Source: an uncultured Selenomonadales bacterium (lineage in GTDB: Bacteria > Bacillota > Negativicutes > Selenomonadales > Selenomonadaceae). Taken from it: a DNA stretch of 64,000 nt. This document shows, piece by piece, positions 18,001-26,532 of this stretch. Both the position numbers and the translations under genes were made by a program. Numbering within the stretch: position 1 is the stretch's first letter; each line of letters begins with the position of its first letter. Where the stretch lies: the NCBI GenBank assembly GCA_937877565.1, contig CALFJB010000056.1, positions 1 through 64,000 on the forward strand, written 5' to 3'. Under the pieces are notes generated by a model, which saw only the letters and a program-made list of their open reading frames with translations, was not told the origin of the DNA and ran no database searches.

Positions 18001-18291
18001 TCAAGCGTCTATGTCGATTGTTGAAGAAAATCTTGTGTGTTGCCGCCTGTAAGTGTCATTATCTTTTTGTCGAAGTTCTTCTTCAATCTGCGCGAGTTGC
18101 CGCTCAAATTCGGCGCGTTTTGCAGGATTATTTTGAATTTGCTGTGATAATTTTTTCTGATGATTTTTCAAATTTTCAATTTTAGAATCAACTTCATCTG
18201 TTGAGGCGGTTGTAATTTCTTCAGGTTGACGCGCTTTTTTTGGCACTTCAATCGGCTGATAATTGTTTGAATTTACGCCGCTAATATTCAT
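18001..18291 (-). CDS. Small coiled-coil protein of unknown function
   Basis: A 96-residue hydrophilic protein. Residues about 30-80 are rich in Glu, Gln and Lys with heptad spacing, suggesting a short coiled coil resembling FlxA-type proteins. No signal peptide or enzyme motif. It lies 25 bp upstream of comM on the same strand with a Shine-Dalgarno (AAGGAG) before the ATG, so it is probably translated. Function unknown. Confidence 0.6.
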   Translation of the reverse strand: MNISGVNSNNYQPIEVPKKARQPEEITTASTDEVDSKIENLKNHQKKLSQQIQNNPAKRAEFERQLAQIEEELRQKDNDTYRRQHTRFSSTIDIDA

Positions 18292-18333
18292 TTTAAAATC
18301 TCCTTCAATCGATTTTAATCAGAAATAATTTCG

Positions 18334-19053
18334 TCAATTTTTGCCCTGTTCAACGCTTTTAATTTCGTCTTTTGAGGCACCTTTCAGCGCGTAAGTATCA
18401 AAGGCGGGGCTGTCAGGTATTCGTATTTCTAAACTTGTAATTCGGCAAAAAGCCGCCTTGCCTTGATTAATGCTCACGTCAAATACATGCCCGCCGTGCT
18501 TTTTATCTTCAGAAATGAAATGCAAATGCCAACCGGCGGCGTTAATTCCGTCCATATAATCTGGGTAATATACGCAAACTAACGAGCCTTTTAAATTTTC
18601 AAAAATAAATGCTTTTTGAGTAACGCTCAAAGCATCTTTCAGCGTCAAATGATGCGCCACTGTACCTGATTCAGATCGGGCGTCTACCTTTGAAAAATCG
18701 CCGTCAATTCTAACCGCGTACATTGAATTGAGTCCAAAATCTTCCTCAATGCAAACTGTCAACCATTCTTTGAGATTTTCGATTGTGTCAATTTTTCCAA
18801 ATTCTTCGATTCTGTTGGATTGAAAATTGCAGACAGCGGCAAACGGTACGCCGCGTTTATCTTCAGCCATAACTATATCGCCGTTATTTTTAGCGCGGTA
18901 ACATTTCCCGTCCAAAACAATCATTTCGCCGTCAACATCTTCAAAAGTTCCAAGTCCCGTATCGCCATTTTTGAGCAATTCTTCAACTGTTATAACAGAC
19001 TTTGAAAATCCCAATGCCAACGCCTGCAGCGTGGATACTTGATAAAATTTCAT
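18334..19053 (-). CDS. alsD: Acetolactate decarboxylase
   Basis: Converts 2-acetolactate to acetoin, the pH-sparing branch of pyruvate metabolism. Family landmarks are clear: YQVSTLQALALG at the N-terminus, LLKNGDTGLGTFEDVDGEMIVLDG, and zinc-binding histidines in GWHLHFISEDKKHGGHV. I chose the ATG at 19053, preceded by GGGAGG; the reading frame upstream is non-coding. 239 residues, as expected. No acetolactate synthase gene is nearby. Confidence 0.93.
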   Translation of the reverse strand: MKFYQVSTLQALALGFSKSVITVEELLKNGDTGLGTFEDVDGEMIVLDGKCYRAKNNGDIVMAEDKRGVPFAAVCNFQSNRIEEFGKIDTIENLKEWLTVCIEEDFGLNSMYAVRIDGDFSKVDARSESGTVAHHLTLKDALSVTQKAFIFENLKGSLVCVYYPDYMDGINAAGWHLHFISEDKKHGGHVFDVSINQGKAAFCRITSLEIRIPDSPAFDTYALKGASKDEIKSVEQGKN

Positions 19054-19069
19054 TAAATTTCCTCCCGTT

Positions 19070-19444
19070 TTACATTTCGGAAATAACTTCAAAGGCGTTT
19101 TCAATGTGGTTAATTTTAAAATCCTTGCCCGCCGAAATAATTTCTATCACGTCGAAACGACAAGCGCAGTTGCAATATTTTTCATCTTGCAAAAAAACGC
19201 TTGCCGCCTCGATAATTTTTTTCTGTTTGCGAATATTCACAGCCTCCGCCGGTAAACCGTGCCGAATATTGGAGCGCGTCTTCACTTCAACAAAAACTAC
19301 GACGCCGCCGATTTCTGCGATTATGTCAATTTCTGCCGTGCGGATTCGATAATTTCTCTCTAAAATTTTGTAGCCGTGATTTTCTAAAAATTTTGCCGCT
19401 AAATTTTCGCCGGTATTGCCCAACTTTTTTGTAGCGTCTGACAT
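19070..19444 (-). CDS. yraN: YraN-family (UPF0102) predicted nuclease-fold protein
   Basis: A 124-residue protein with a restriction-endonuclease-like fold: GENLAAKFLENHGYKILERNYR, then AEIDIIAE and VFVEVKTRS, which carry the Asp, Glu and Lys residues of a PD-(D/E)xK-like site. Role unproven in most bacteria. The gene begins directly at the end of the nitroreductase gene and lies upstream of comM, its usual neighbour. Confidence 0.92.
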   Translation of the reverse strand: MSDATKKLGNTGENLAAKFLENHGYKILERNYRIRTAEIDIIAEIGGVVVFVEVKTRSNIRHGLPAEAVNIRKQKKIIEAASVFLQDEKYCNCACRFDVIEIISAGKDFKINHIENAFEVISEM

Positions 19445-19957
19445 TTAAATTTCTTCGACTGCCTGCGCGATTGTACGGCGTTCATTGTGACGACCGGCGG
19501 GAGTTGCACCTTCAGCCGCGTAGCCGACGGGGAAAAGTGCAATTAACTCGTAGCCTTGCATTTCGGTAAATTCAGATTGAAGTTTGAAGGCGTCGAACAT
19601 TCCAACCCACGTTGTATCAAGTCCTTCAGCTTTTACCGCCAACATTAAATGAGTTGCAACTATTGCGCCGTCAATCTGTGCAAAATTTAAATCATCAAAC
19701 GGGCGCGTAAACGCTTTATTTTTCTGTACGCCGACAATAAAAACCATTCCTGCGCCGAATGTAAAATTGGTTGCCTTTTTAACTTTTGCCATTGATTCTT
19801 CTGAAGTGATTTTCCAAATTTTATACGGCTGATTATTTTTTGCAGTTGGTGCCGCTATTGCCGCTTGTAAAATTCGTTCGATTTTTTCCGGCTCAATCGC
19901 TTTATCTGTTAATTTTCTGCAAGAATATCTTTCCTGCGCCAATTTCAAAAAATCCAT
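19445..19957 (-). CDS. Nitroreductase-family FMN oxidoreductase
   Basis: FMN-dependent NAD(P)H reductase. It begins FLKLAQERYSCRKLTDKAI, the classic RYSxRxF-type start, followed by AAPTAKNNQPYKIWKI and a C-terminal VGYAAEGATPAGRHNER flavin-binding region. At 170 residues it belongs to the short single-domain group. I chose the ATG at 19957 because GGAGG lies eight bases upstream. Substrate unknown. Confidence 0.88.
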   Translation of the reverse strand: MDFLKLAQERYSCRKLTDKAIEPEKIERILQAAIAAPTAKNNQPYKIWKITSEESMAKVKKATNFTFGAGMVFIVGVQKNKAFTRPFDDLNFAQIDGAIVATHLMLAVKAEGLDTTWVGMFDAFKLQSEFTEMQGYELIALFPVGYAAEGATPAGRHNERRTIAQAVEEI

Positions 19958-20036
19958 TAAAATTACCTCCAAAAATTTTTTGTAAAATATTTTTCAACGT
20001 GCAAATATTTTTTTCCTGCAAAGAATACGATATTTT

Positions 20037-21557
20037 TTAACCTGCGCTAACGTAACTGCGATTGGGAATTTTATCCCATTCAATTTGATTGACGGCGATA
20101 TTATTTTTCAAGCCGTAAGACGCCGCAATTCCCGCCGCTTCGCCCATACTCATACAAGTTGGCTGAATCCTTACTGACGCTTGCGCCGAAAAATCCGCAC
20201 TTATGCAACGTCCCACAACTGCCAAATTTTCAAATTCATTTGTAACAAGTGCGCGGTAAGGTATTTCGTAAAATTCGTCTTTTTGAAATTTTGGAGAAAA
20301 ATCTAATTTAGTATCATGAATATCAATCGGATAAGCCGTGCGGCAAACTGCATCAGGAAATTTTTTCCTGCCAAAATAATCATTAGCCGTCATATAATAT
20401 TTGCCGTGAATACGCCATGATTCACGCACTCCTAAAATTGACGCCTCATGGCTGATATACGCTTTTTCAAATCCCGGTAAATTCTTGATAAAAAACTTTG
20501 CAAGGCGGCGCATCATTTTTCTGCCAAAAGTAACTGCCTTGCTGTAAGAAATTGCATCAGTCGCGCTAAATTTCAATGGCGGCATTTCAGGGCAATTCAT
20601 TGACATTGTATTTGGCTTGCCTTCAATCGTGAACGCTTGAATATACAAAATATCATCCTGCGTAAGTTCGCCGCTTGCCACGCCTTTTTGGAAAAATTCT
20701 TCGGTTTTCGTCCATTTCGCAAATTCAAAAATTGGAGGTTTAGATATATTCCGAATCGGCGGTTTTATTACATTCCAGTCATCTTTTAATTTTTTCACGA
20801 AGAAATTACGCGCCTTCGTTTCATCAATTCCGCTCATTTCAAAGCGAAAACTCATTGGCTGATTTCTGCCGGTTTTTTCAGAGCCTTTTTCGACAGGAAC
20901 GCCTGCAAATCTTGCTAAAACTGCATCTCCCGTGCCGTCGATAAAAATTTTGGCGTCAATTTTATAAATTCCGCTGATTGTTTGAACTATGCAGGAAGTA
21001 ATTTTTTGATTGTCAGTAACTGCACCAATAATCGACGTGTTGTATAAAATTTCTACGCCGTATTCTTCGCACATTTCGTCATAAATTTCTGCAAGCAATT
21101 CTGGGATATAAAGACCTCTTCCGCCTCCATAATAAGTTGGCGTTTCAAAATTCGGCACAGGTTCTTTAACGCCATGATTTTTCATTCGCAAATTTATTTC
21201 ATCTATATAAGGCGTGTCGCTGTCAAAGGCAAAAGTCGGCATACAAGGATAAACACAGCCCAAAGTTGCAAGCCCGCCCAATGCAATTCCTTTTTCAATC
21301 AGAATAACTTTTGCGCCATTTTTAGCCGCGTTAATCGCCGCCGCCGTACCTGCAGAACCGCCGCCACAAACGCAAACATCAGCACTAATCAAAGTTGGAA
21401 TATTTGCGCCGTCGAAATTTATTTTTCTTTCAACGGTTGCCGCCTCCGCTTTTTTAGTTTCAATATTGCCGCTAAGCATAACTCCCGCCGTCGTTAAACC
21501 GGCAATTTTAAAAAAGTCACGTCTTGAAATTGGAATGTTAATTGAAGTTTTATCCAT
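20037..21557 (-). CDS. FAD-dependent oxidoreductase with Tat-like signal
   Basis: Belongs to the FAD-dependent oxidoreductase family related to fumarate reductase-type flavoproteins (FAD_oxidored, PF12831). The N-terminus has a twin-arginine motif (SRRDFFK) and a hydrophobic stretch (about residues 18-30), suggesting export through Tat. A dinucleotide-binding motif CVCGGGSAGTAAA begins near residue 62. The end contains GRCISADFSAQASVRIQPTCMSMGEAAG, typical of the family. Substrate unknown. It is monocistronic or follows a short toxin-antitoxin unit upstream. Confidence 0.85.
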   Translation of the reverse strand: MDKTSINIPISRRDFFKIAGLTTAGVMLSGNIETKKAEAATVERKINFDGANIPTLISADVCVCGGGSAGTAAAINAAKNGAKVILIEKGIALGGLATLGCVYPCMPTFAFDSDTPYIDEINLRMKNHGVKEPVPNFETPTYYGGGRGLYIPELLAEIYDEMCEEYGVEILYNTSIIGAVTDNQKITSCIVQTISGIYKIDAKIFIDGTGDAVLARFAGVPVEKGSEKTGRNQPMSFRFEMSGIDETKARNFFVKKLKDDWNVIKPPIRNISKPPIFEFAKWTKTEEFFQKGVASGELTQDDILYIQAFTIEGKPNTMSMNCPEMPPLKFSATDAISYSKAVTFGRKMMRRLAKFFIKNLPGFEKAYISHEASILGVRESWRIHGKYYMTANDYFGRKKFPDAVCRTAYPIDIHDTKLDFSPKFQKDEFYEIPYRALVTNEFENLAVVGRCISADFSAQASVRIQPTCMSMGEAAGIAASYGLKNNIAVNQIEWDKIPNRSYVSAG

Positions 21558-21575
21558 TAAAATTTTTCCCTCGTT

Positions 21576-21923
21576 TTATATTAAAATTTCGTGTGCAAGA
21601 ATTTTTTCAACTTGTCGTTTCAATTCCGGCAATTCGTTTTTTATGGTAATGTAAACGTCGCGCATTCTCAAAGTATCGTATTTGTGCGCCGCAATATCTC
21701 TAAATCCTGCTATTGCTTTCCATTCAATGTGAGAATTTTTTTCTCGAAATTCCGGCGTTAAAGTTTTTACCAATTCGCCAACTCGAATTACGGACATTGC
21801 CATTGCAAGTTTTAATGTTTTACTTTGCAGAAAATTTTCTTTGGAAACGTCTCCAAAAACTTCAAGTGCTTCTTCAATGGCGTTAATAATTTTTTCTAAA
21901 GTAATTTTATCTCTATGCTGCAT
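21576..21923 (-). CDS. hepT: HepT-like RNase toxin (DUF86)
   Basis: HEPN-domain ribonuclease of the HepT/MntA toxin-antitoxin type. The catalytic RX4HxY motif is present as RDIAAHKY near residue 80, and the rest is helical. The ATG at 21923 (MQHRDKI) overlaps the upstream nucleotidyltransferase gene by 11 bp, as usual for these pairs. The partner is expected to neutralise it by AMPylating the motif tyrosine. Confidence 0.87.
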   Translation of the reverse strand: MQHRDKITLEKIINAIEEALEVFGDVSKENFLQSKTLKLAMAMSVIRVGELVKTLTPEFREKNSHIEWKAIAGFRDIAAHKYDTLRMRDVYITIKNELPELKRQVEKILAHEILI

Positions 21924-22200
21924 AAATTTCAATTTCCTTTTCAACTTCAAGAAAATCTTCAGCCTCAAGCGGTCCGTGTATAATGTCAACTTTAACGCCA
22001 AGAATTTCTTCCAACTTAATCATCAAACTGGACAATTTAAGCAAAGAAACCGCGTCAGTTTCAAATTCAACAATCAAATCAACGTCGCTATTTTCAGTGG
22101 CTGTACCGTTAGCGCGGGAGCCAAAAAGCGTAACTTTTTTCAAATTGTATTGCGGCGCAATTTCGGCAACAACTTTTTTAATATCGTCAATCGTCAGCAT
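21913..22200 (-). CDS. mntA: MntA-type nucleotidyltransferase antitoxin (copy 1)
   Basis: Minimal nucleotidyltransferase with the GSX10DXD motif (GSRANGTATENSDVD), the signature of MntA antitoxins that AMPylate HepT. The ATG at 22200 is preceded by AAGGTGAT; longer frames read through a copied fragment of the purF end. 95 residues. It overlaps hepT, so this copy is the likely cognate antitoxin. Its first 36 residues are identical to copy 2, after which the two diverge. Confidence 0.88.
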   Translation of the reverse strand: MLTIDDIKKVVAEIAPQYNLKKVTLFGSRANGTATENSDVDLIVEFETDAVSLLKLSSLMIKLEEILGVKVDIIHGPLEAEDFLEVEKEIEIYAA

Positions 22201-22570
22201 TTTTATCACCTTATTTATCAAATTTGCCGCGAATATCTTACTATGCTGCGTAAAGTTCAATTTCTTTTTCAATTTCGAGTAAGCTGTTTTTGGTAATTCC
22301 GCCGCGACTTATAACGTCAACATTTAAGCCGAAAATATCTTCAAGTTTATGCTTTAATGAAATGTGTTTAAGCAAGCCCGTTTCTTCAGGAAAATCAACA
22401 ATCAAATCAATATCGCTATTATCCGCAGCTGTACCATTTGCACGAGAACCAAAAAGCGTAACTTTTTTCAAATTGTATTGCGGCGCAATTTCCGCAACAA
22501 CTTTTTTAATATCGTCAATCGTCAGCATTTTTATCACCTCACTTATCAAATTCGCCGCGTATATCTTCAA
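22110..22570. repeat. Tandem duplication of mntA 5' half plus purF tail
   Basis: The sequence at about 22,110-22,245 is nearly repeated at about 22,433-22,570. The repeat covers the first third of each nucleotidyltransferase gene, its GGTGATAAAAATG start region and the codons for the end of PurF. At copy 1 the purF tail is a non-functional fragment, which marks copy 1 as the derived junction or the result of gene conversion. Confidence 0.8.
22241..22528 (-). CDS. MntA-type nucleotidyltransferase (copy 2, without own HepT)
   Basis: Second minimal nucleotidyltransferase of 95 residues with an intact GSRANGTAADNSDID motif. It lies directly after purF (ATG 22528, purF stop 22539) and 40 bp before copy 1. 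No second HepT gene accompanies it, so it may be a spare antitoxin or the remains of another pair. The N-terminal third is near-identical to copy 1 at DNA level; the C-terminal part, which should contact the toxin, differs strongly. Confidence 0.83.
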   Translation of the reverse strand: MLTIDDIKKVVAEIAPQYNLKKVTLFGSRANGTAADNSDIDLIVDFPEETGLLKHISLKHKLEDIFGLNVDVISRGGITKNSLLEIEKEIELYAA

Positions 22571-23972
22571 CCGGCGGCGCAATAGGATAATTTCCACTGA
22601 AACAGGCATCACAAATTGGCAAGCCGCCCGCCATTTCTTTTAAACATTCAAGCGGCAAATATCCAAGTGAATCTGCGCCAATGTGTTTGCAAATTTCCTC
22701 AACCGTGCGCCCGTGTGCAATAAGTTGATCTTCGCTGGGAATATCAATACCGAAATAGCACGGGTGATAAAACGGCGGACTTGAAACGCGCATATGTACT
22801 TCCTTTGCGCCCGCGTCTCGTAACATATTTACAATTTGGTTGCTTGTAGTACCGCGCACAATCGAATCATCAATCATAACAATTCGCTTGCCTTCAACCA
22901 CGTCGCGCAGGACGCTTAATTTGACTTTGACACTTTGAACGCGGGTAGACTGTTTGGGCTTTATAAAAGTTCTGCCGACGTAAGTATTTTTCGTAAATGC
23001 AATTCCATAAGGTATACCTGACGCCATAGAATAGCCGACCGCCGCCATATTGCCGGATTCCGGAACACCAACAACTAAATCTGCGTCAACGGGATGAGCC
23101 TTCGCCAAAAGTTTACCGGCAGTAATTCGCGCCTTCGTTACGCTCCTGCCGTCAAAAGTTGTATCAGGGCGGCAAAAATAAATAAACTCAAAAACGCAGC
23201 GTGCAGTTTTATCGTGTTCAATCGCCAAAGTCATATCAGATTTAATTTCGCCGTTGGGCAGAATTGTAACAACTTCGCCGGGCAAAACGTCACGAACAAA
23301 TTTAGCGTTAATCGTTTCAAGGGCGCAAGTTTCAGAAGTCAAAATATAGGCGTTGTCCATTTTACCGATAACCAACGGGCGAAAACCAAATGGATCACGT
23401 GCGCCAATAAGTTTACGCGGACTTGCGATAACAAGCGAATATGAGCCCTTAACTTTTTTCAACGCTTTAACGGTTGCATCTTGTACGGACTTTGCATGAA
23501 CTCTTTCACGCGCAATGTGATAGGCGATAGTTTCAGTGTCGGTGGTAGTCTGGAAAATTGCGCCGTTCATAGCCAATTCGCGCCGAAGTTGCGGAGTATT
23601 AACCAAATTGCCGTTATGTGCAAGCATTAGCGTACCTTTTATATAAGCCAAAACCAGCGGCTGTGCATTTTCACGGGTAGAGCCGCCCGCCGTCGAATAG
23701 CGAACGTGTCCAATTCCCAAATTTCCTTTCAACGCCATTAAATTACTTTCTCTGAAAACTTGATTGACGCGCCCCAAATCTTTTTGACAAAGTACGCTGT
23801 CTTTGCCGTCGAAAGTGTCAGTAACGGCAATACCTGCGCTTTCCTGCCCGCGATGTTGCAGGGCGTACAAGCCGTAATAAATCGTTGGGGCAACGTCGCC
23901 GCCGTCCAAGTCATACATACCGAAAACGCCGCACGCCTCACCAACTGAAATTTCCATATCGCCAAAATCCAT
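22539..23972 (-). CDS. purF: Amidophosphoribosyltransferase
   Basis: First committed enzyme of purine synthesis: PRPP plus glutamine to phosphoribosylamine. A 13-residue propeptide precedes the catalytic Cys14 (EACGVFG), as in B. subtilis-type enzymes matured by cleavage. The glutaminase domain is followed by the PRTase with the PRPP loop VMIDDSIVRGTT near residue 350. Late cysteines (CDACFSGNYP) fit the 4Fe-4S form. GGGAG precedes the ATG. No other pur gene is in the window. Confidence 0.96.
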   Translation of the reverse strand: MDFGDMEISVGEACGVFGMYDLDGGDVAPTIYYGLYALQHRGQESAGIAVTDTFDGKDSVLCQKDLGRVNQVFRESNLMALKGNLGIGHVRYSTAGGSTRENAQPLVLAYIKGTLMLAHNGNLVNTPQLRRELAMNGAIFQTTTDTETIAYHIARERVHAKSVQDATVKALKKVKGSYSLVIASPRKLIGARDPFGFRPLVIGKMDNAYILTSETCALETINAKFVRDVLPGEVVTILPNGEIKSDMTLAIEHDKTARCVFEFIYFCRPDTTFDGRSVTKARITAGKLLAKAHPVDADLVVGVPESGNMAAVGYSMASGIPYGIAFTKNTYVGRTFIKPKQSTRVQSVKVKLSVLRDVVEGKRIVMIDDSIVRGTTSNQIVNMLRDAGAKEVHMRVSSPPFYHPCYFGIDIPSEDQLIAHGRTVEEICKHIGADSLGYLPLECLKEMAGGLPICDACFSGNYPIAPPVEDIRGEFDK

Positions 23973-23997
23973 TTAATTCGCTCCCTTCGGTCGCTCA

Positions 23998-24035
23998 TTA
24001 GGGGTTAGGGATTAGGGGCTAGGGATTAGGGATTT
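23998..24035. repeat. Telomere-like intercistronic array
   Basis: Four to five TTAGGG-type units (TTAGGGGTTAGGGATTAGGGG) on the plus strand in the gap between mnmG and purF, directly upstream of the purF Shine-Dalgarno. Confidence 0.8.
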
Positions 24036-24085
24036 GAAAAACTAGCCGCTACTACCTTTCCTTTTTAAAAGCTATTATATTTGCT

Positions 24086-25948
24086 TTACCGTAAAGTTTC
24101 AAGCCAAACAATCAAAACTGAAATATCAGCGGGCGAAACGCCGGAAATCCTGCTAGCCTGCCCAATCGAACGCGGGCGAATTTCTGAAAGTTTTTCCCGC
24201 GCCTCAACGCGCAAATTTTGCATTGCGTGATAGTCGATATTTTCGGGAATAATTTTATTTTCCAGCCTGTCAAGTTTTTCTGCAAGTTCACTTTGTTTTT
24301 TAATGTAACCTTCGTAAAACAGAGAAATTTCAACTTGAGTTGCGGCGAACGCTGAAATTTTCGGCAAGTCAAAAATCATTGAAAGTTTTTCATAGCTGAC
24401 ATTTGGGCGGCGCATCAATTCAGCAAGCGGCGTTGAAGTTTTAATTTCGCCAATTTCGACGCTTGCAAGTTTTTGATTTATTTCAGCACTGGGATTTATT
24501 TTAGTTTCAGTCAAAAATTTTGTTGCAGAATTTATTTCTGAAAGTTTATTTTCAAATTTTTTGATACGTTCAGGGCTTGCCAATCCAATTTTAATTGCGT
24601 AAGGCGTCAAACGTAAATCAGCGTTATCTTGACGCAGTAACAGGCGGTATTCTGCGCGAGAAGTCATCATTCGATAAGGTTCAGCCGTGCCTTTTGTAAC
24701 CAAATCATCAATCAGCACGCCGATATAACTTTCAGAGCGTTTCAAAATCAGCGGCTCAAAATTTTTAACAAGTGCCGCCGCGTTAATTCCTGCCATAATT
24801 CCTTGAGCCGCCGCCTCTTCGTAGCCGCTGCTACCGTTAGATTGTCCCGCGCTGAAAAATCCTGCGATATTTTTAAATTCCAACGTCGGCTTAAGTTGCA
24901 AAGGATCAATACAATCATATTCAATAGCGTAGCCGTGCCGCATTATTTTAGCGTTTTCAAGTCCGGGAATTGTATGCAGAAATTCAATCTGCACATCTGC
25001 GGGCATTGAAGTTGACATTCCTTGCACGTAATATTCATTCGTGTTTAATCCTTCCGGCTCCAAAAAAAGTTGGTGGCGTTCCTTGTCTGGGAAACGAATA
25101 ATTTTTGACTCAATGGACGGGCAATAACGCGGACCAATTCCCTCAATAATTCCATTTGCCATTGGGGCGCGGTGTAAATTTTTTCTCAAAATTTCGTGCG
25201 TCCGTTCGTTGGTATAAGTCAAGTAGCAACAAATTTGATTATTGGCGGGCGCGTCAGTCATAAACGAAAAATTTTGCATACCTTCATCGCCGCGTTGAAT
25301 TTCCATTTTTGAAAAATCTAAAGTGCGGGCGTCAACTCGCGCAGGTGTACCCGTTTTAAAGCGCATAAGTTTAACGCCCAAATTTTTCAGCGCGTTTGAA
25401 AGTTTCGTCGCGGCGCGTTGTCCGTTCGGTCCGCCGTCAAAAATACTTTCGCCAATAATAATTCTGCCGCTTAAATAAGTACCGCTTGCCAAAATTACCG
25501 CGTCGCTTAAAAAAGTTTCGCCAGTTTCACATTCAACGCCGACGATTTTATTTTCTTCAACCAAAATATTTTCAATCAACAGTTGCTTTAAATCCAAATT
25601 CGGCGTATTTTCGCAAACTTTTTTCATAGCGGCTTGGTAAATTTTTTTGTCAGCTTGAGCGCGAAGGGCTTGCACTGCAAAGCCTTTACCTGTGTTCAGC
25701 GTGCGAAATTGTATGCAAGTTTCATCAGCGATAATTCCCATTTCGCCGCCGAGTGCGTCAACTTCCCTAACCAAATGACCTTTTGCACTGCCGCCGATTG
25801 ACGGGTTGCAAGGCATCATTGCCAAATTTTCCAGCGATAAAGTTGTAAGCAAAGTTTTACAACCGAGCCGCGCCGCCGCCAACGCCGCCTCTATTCCGGC
25901 GTGTCCCGCGCCTATCACTATTACTTCATATTTTCCGGCTACAAACAT
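24086..25948 (-). CDS. mnmG: tRNA uridine-5-carboxymethylaminomethyl modification enzyme MnmG
   Basis: FAD enzyme that, with MnmE, installs the cmnm5 group on U34 of several tRNAs. The FAD loop [17 protein letters not shown] begins near residue 13, with [14 protein letters not shown] near 48, and [17 protein letters not shown] and GYEEAAAQG later in the chain. 620 residues, normal length. Its partner mnmE lies 2.9 kb upstream. The mnmE-mnmG region is often near the replication origin, in line with the parS site in this window. Confidence 0.97.
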   Translation of the reverse strand: MFVAGKYEVIVIGAGHAGIEAALAAARLGCKTLLTTLSLENLAMMPCNPSIGGSAKGHLVREVDALGGEMGIIADETCIQFRTLNTGKGFAVQALRAQADKKIYQAAMKKVCENTPNLDLKQLLIENILVEENKIVGVECETGETFLSDAVILASGTYLSGRIIIGESIFDGGPNGQRAATKLSNALKNLGVKLMRFKTGTPARVDARTLDFSKMEIQRGDEGMQNFSFMTDAPANNQICCYLTYTNERTHEILRKNLHRAPMANGIIEGIGPRYCPSIESKIIRFPDKERHQLFLEPEGLNTNEYYVQGMSTSMPADVQIEFLHTIPGLENAKIMRHGYAIEYDCIDPLQLKPTLEFKNIAGFFSAGQSNGSSGYEEAAAQGIMAGINAAALVKNFEPLILKRSESYIGVLIDDLVTKGTAEPYRMMTSRAEYRLLLRQDNADLRLTPYAIKIGLASPERIKKFENKLSEINSATKFLTETKINPSAEINQKLASVEIGEIKTSTPLAELMRRPNVSYEKLSMIFDLPKISAFAATQVEISLFYEGYIKKQSELAEKLDRLENKIIPENIDYHAMQNLRVEAREKLSEIRPRSIGQASRISGVSPADISVLIVWLETLR

Positions 25949-26043
25949 TCAAATTCTCCTTCATTAAGGCAAAAAAAATTTTTATACCTAGCCAATCATT
26001 GCCATACCAAAAACTAAAATTTTGCCAAAAGTTTTACAGTACC

Positions 26044-26475
26044 TTAACTTTTGCTGTTCAGTAACGGTTGCTTTAATTGTTCCAAAATTACGTCCGTTTC
26101 AACGATTGACAGATTATTTTCAATCGCAGAAATTATAACAGCGTCCCAAGTATCACGCGGGTACAAAATTGCAAAGCCGCCGTACCTCAACAAATACTGC
26201 GTTTCGTCTAAATTTAATTCCATTGCCCGCGCTATCGCCAAAAGTTTTTCACGTGACGGCTTGGCTTTACCTGAAAAAATATGATAAATATGCTTGTCAT
26301 CGGGATTTATTTTTTTGACAATATCGCTTTTACGCAAATTTTTATCCTGCAAAAGTTTCATTAAATATTCGTACAGTGGCGTTTTAAATTCGTTTTCATT
26401 TTGCGCCAAAAAATTTTCCACGTCAGGTTGAATTTTCAGCTCCTCAAAAAGTTTGTCGGTATCTTTTTCAAACAT
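26044..26475 (-). CDS. HTH (XRE-like) regulator divergent from a protein kinase
   Basis: A 143-residue protein. Residues about 35-95 look like a helix-turn-helix: LRKSDIVKKINPDDKHIYHIFSGKAKPSREKLLAIARAM. The C-terminal part contains YLLRYGGFAILYPRD and a helical end. It is divergently transcribed from the Ser/Thr kinase gene with 57 bp between the starts, an arrangement that suggests a regulator/kinase pair acting together. Target genes unknown. Confidence 0.75.
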   Translation of the reverse strand: MFEKDTDKLFEELKIQPDVENFLAQNENEFKTPLYEYLMKLLQDKNLRKSDIVKKINPDDKHIYHIFSGKAKPSREKLLAIARAMELNLDETQYLLRYGGFAILYPRDTWDAVIISAIENNLSIVETDVILEQLKQPLLNSKS

Positions 26476-26532
26476 TTTTATTCCTCCTGTGCTAAGATAT
26501 TACAAGAAATTTTTTGAAAGGTAAAGCGAAAA

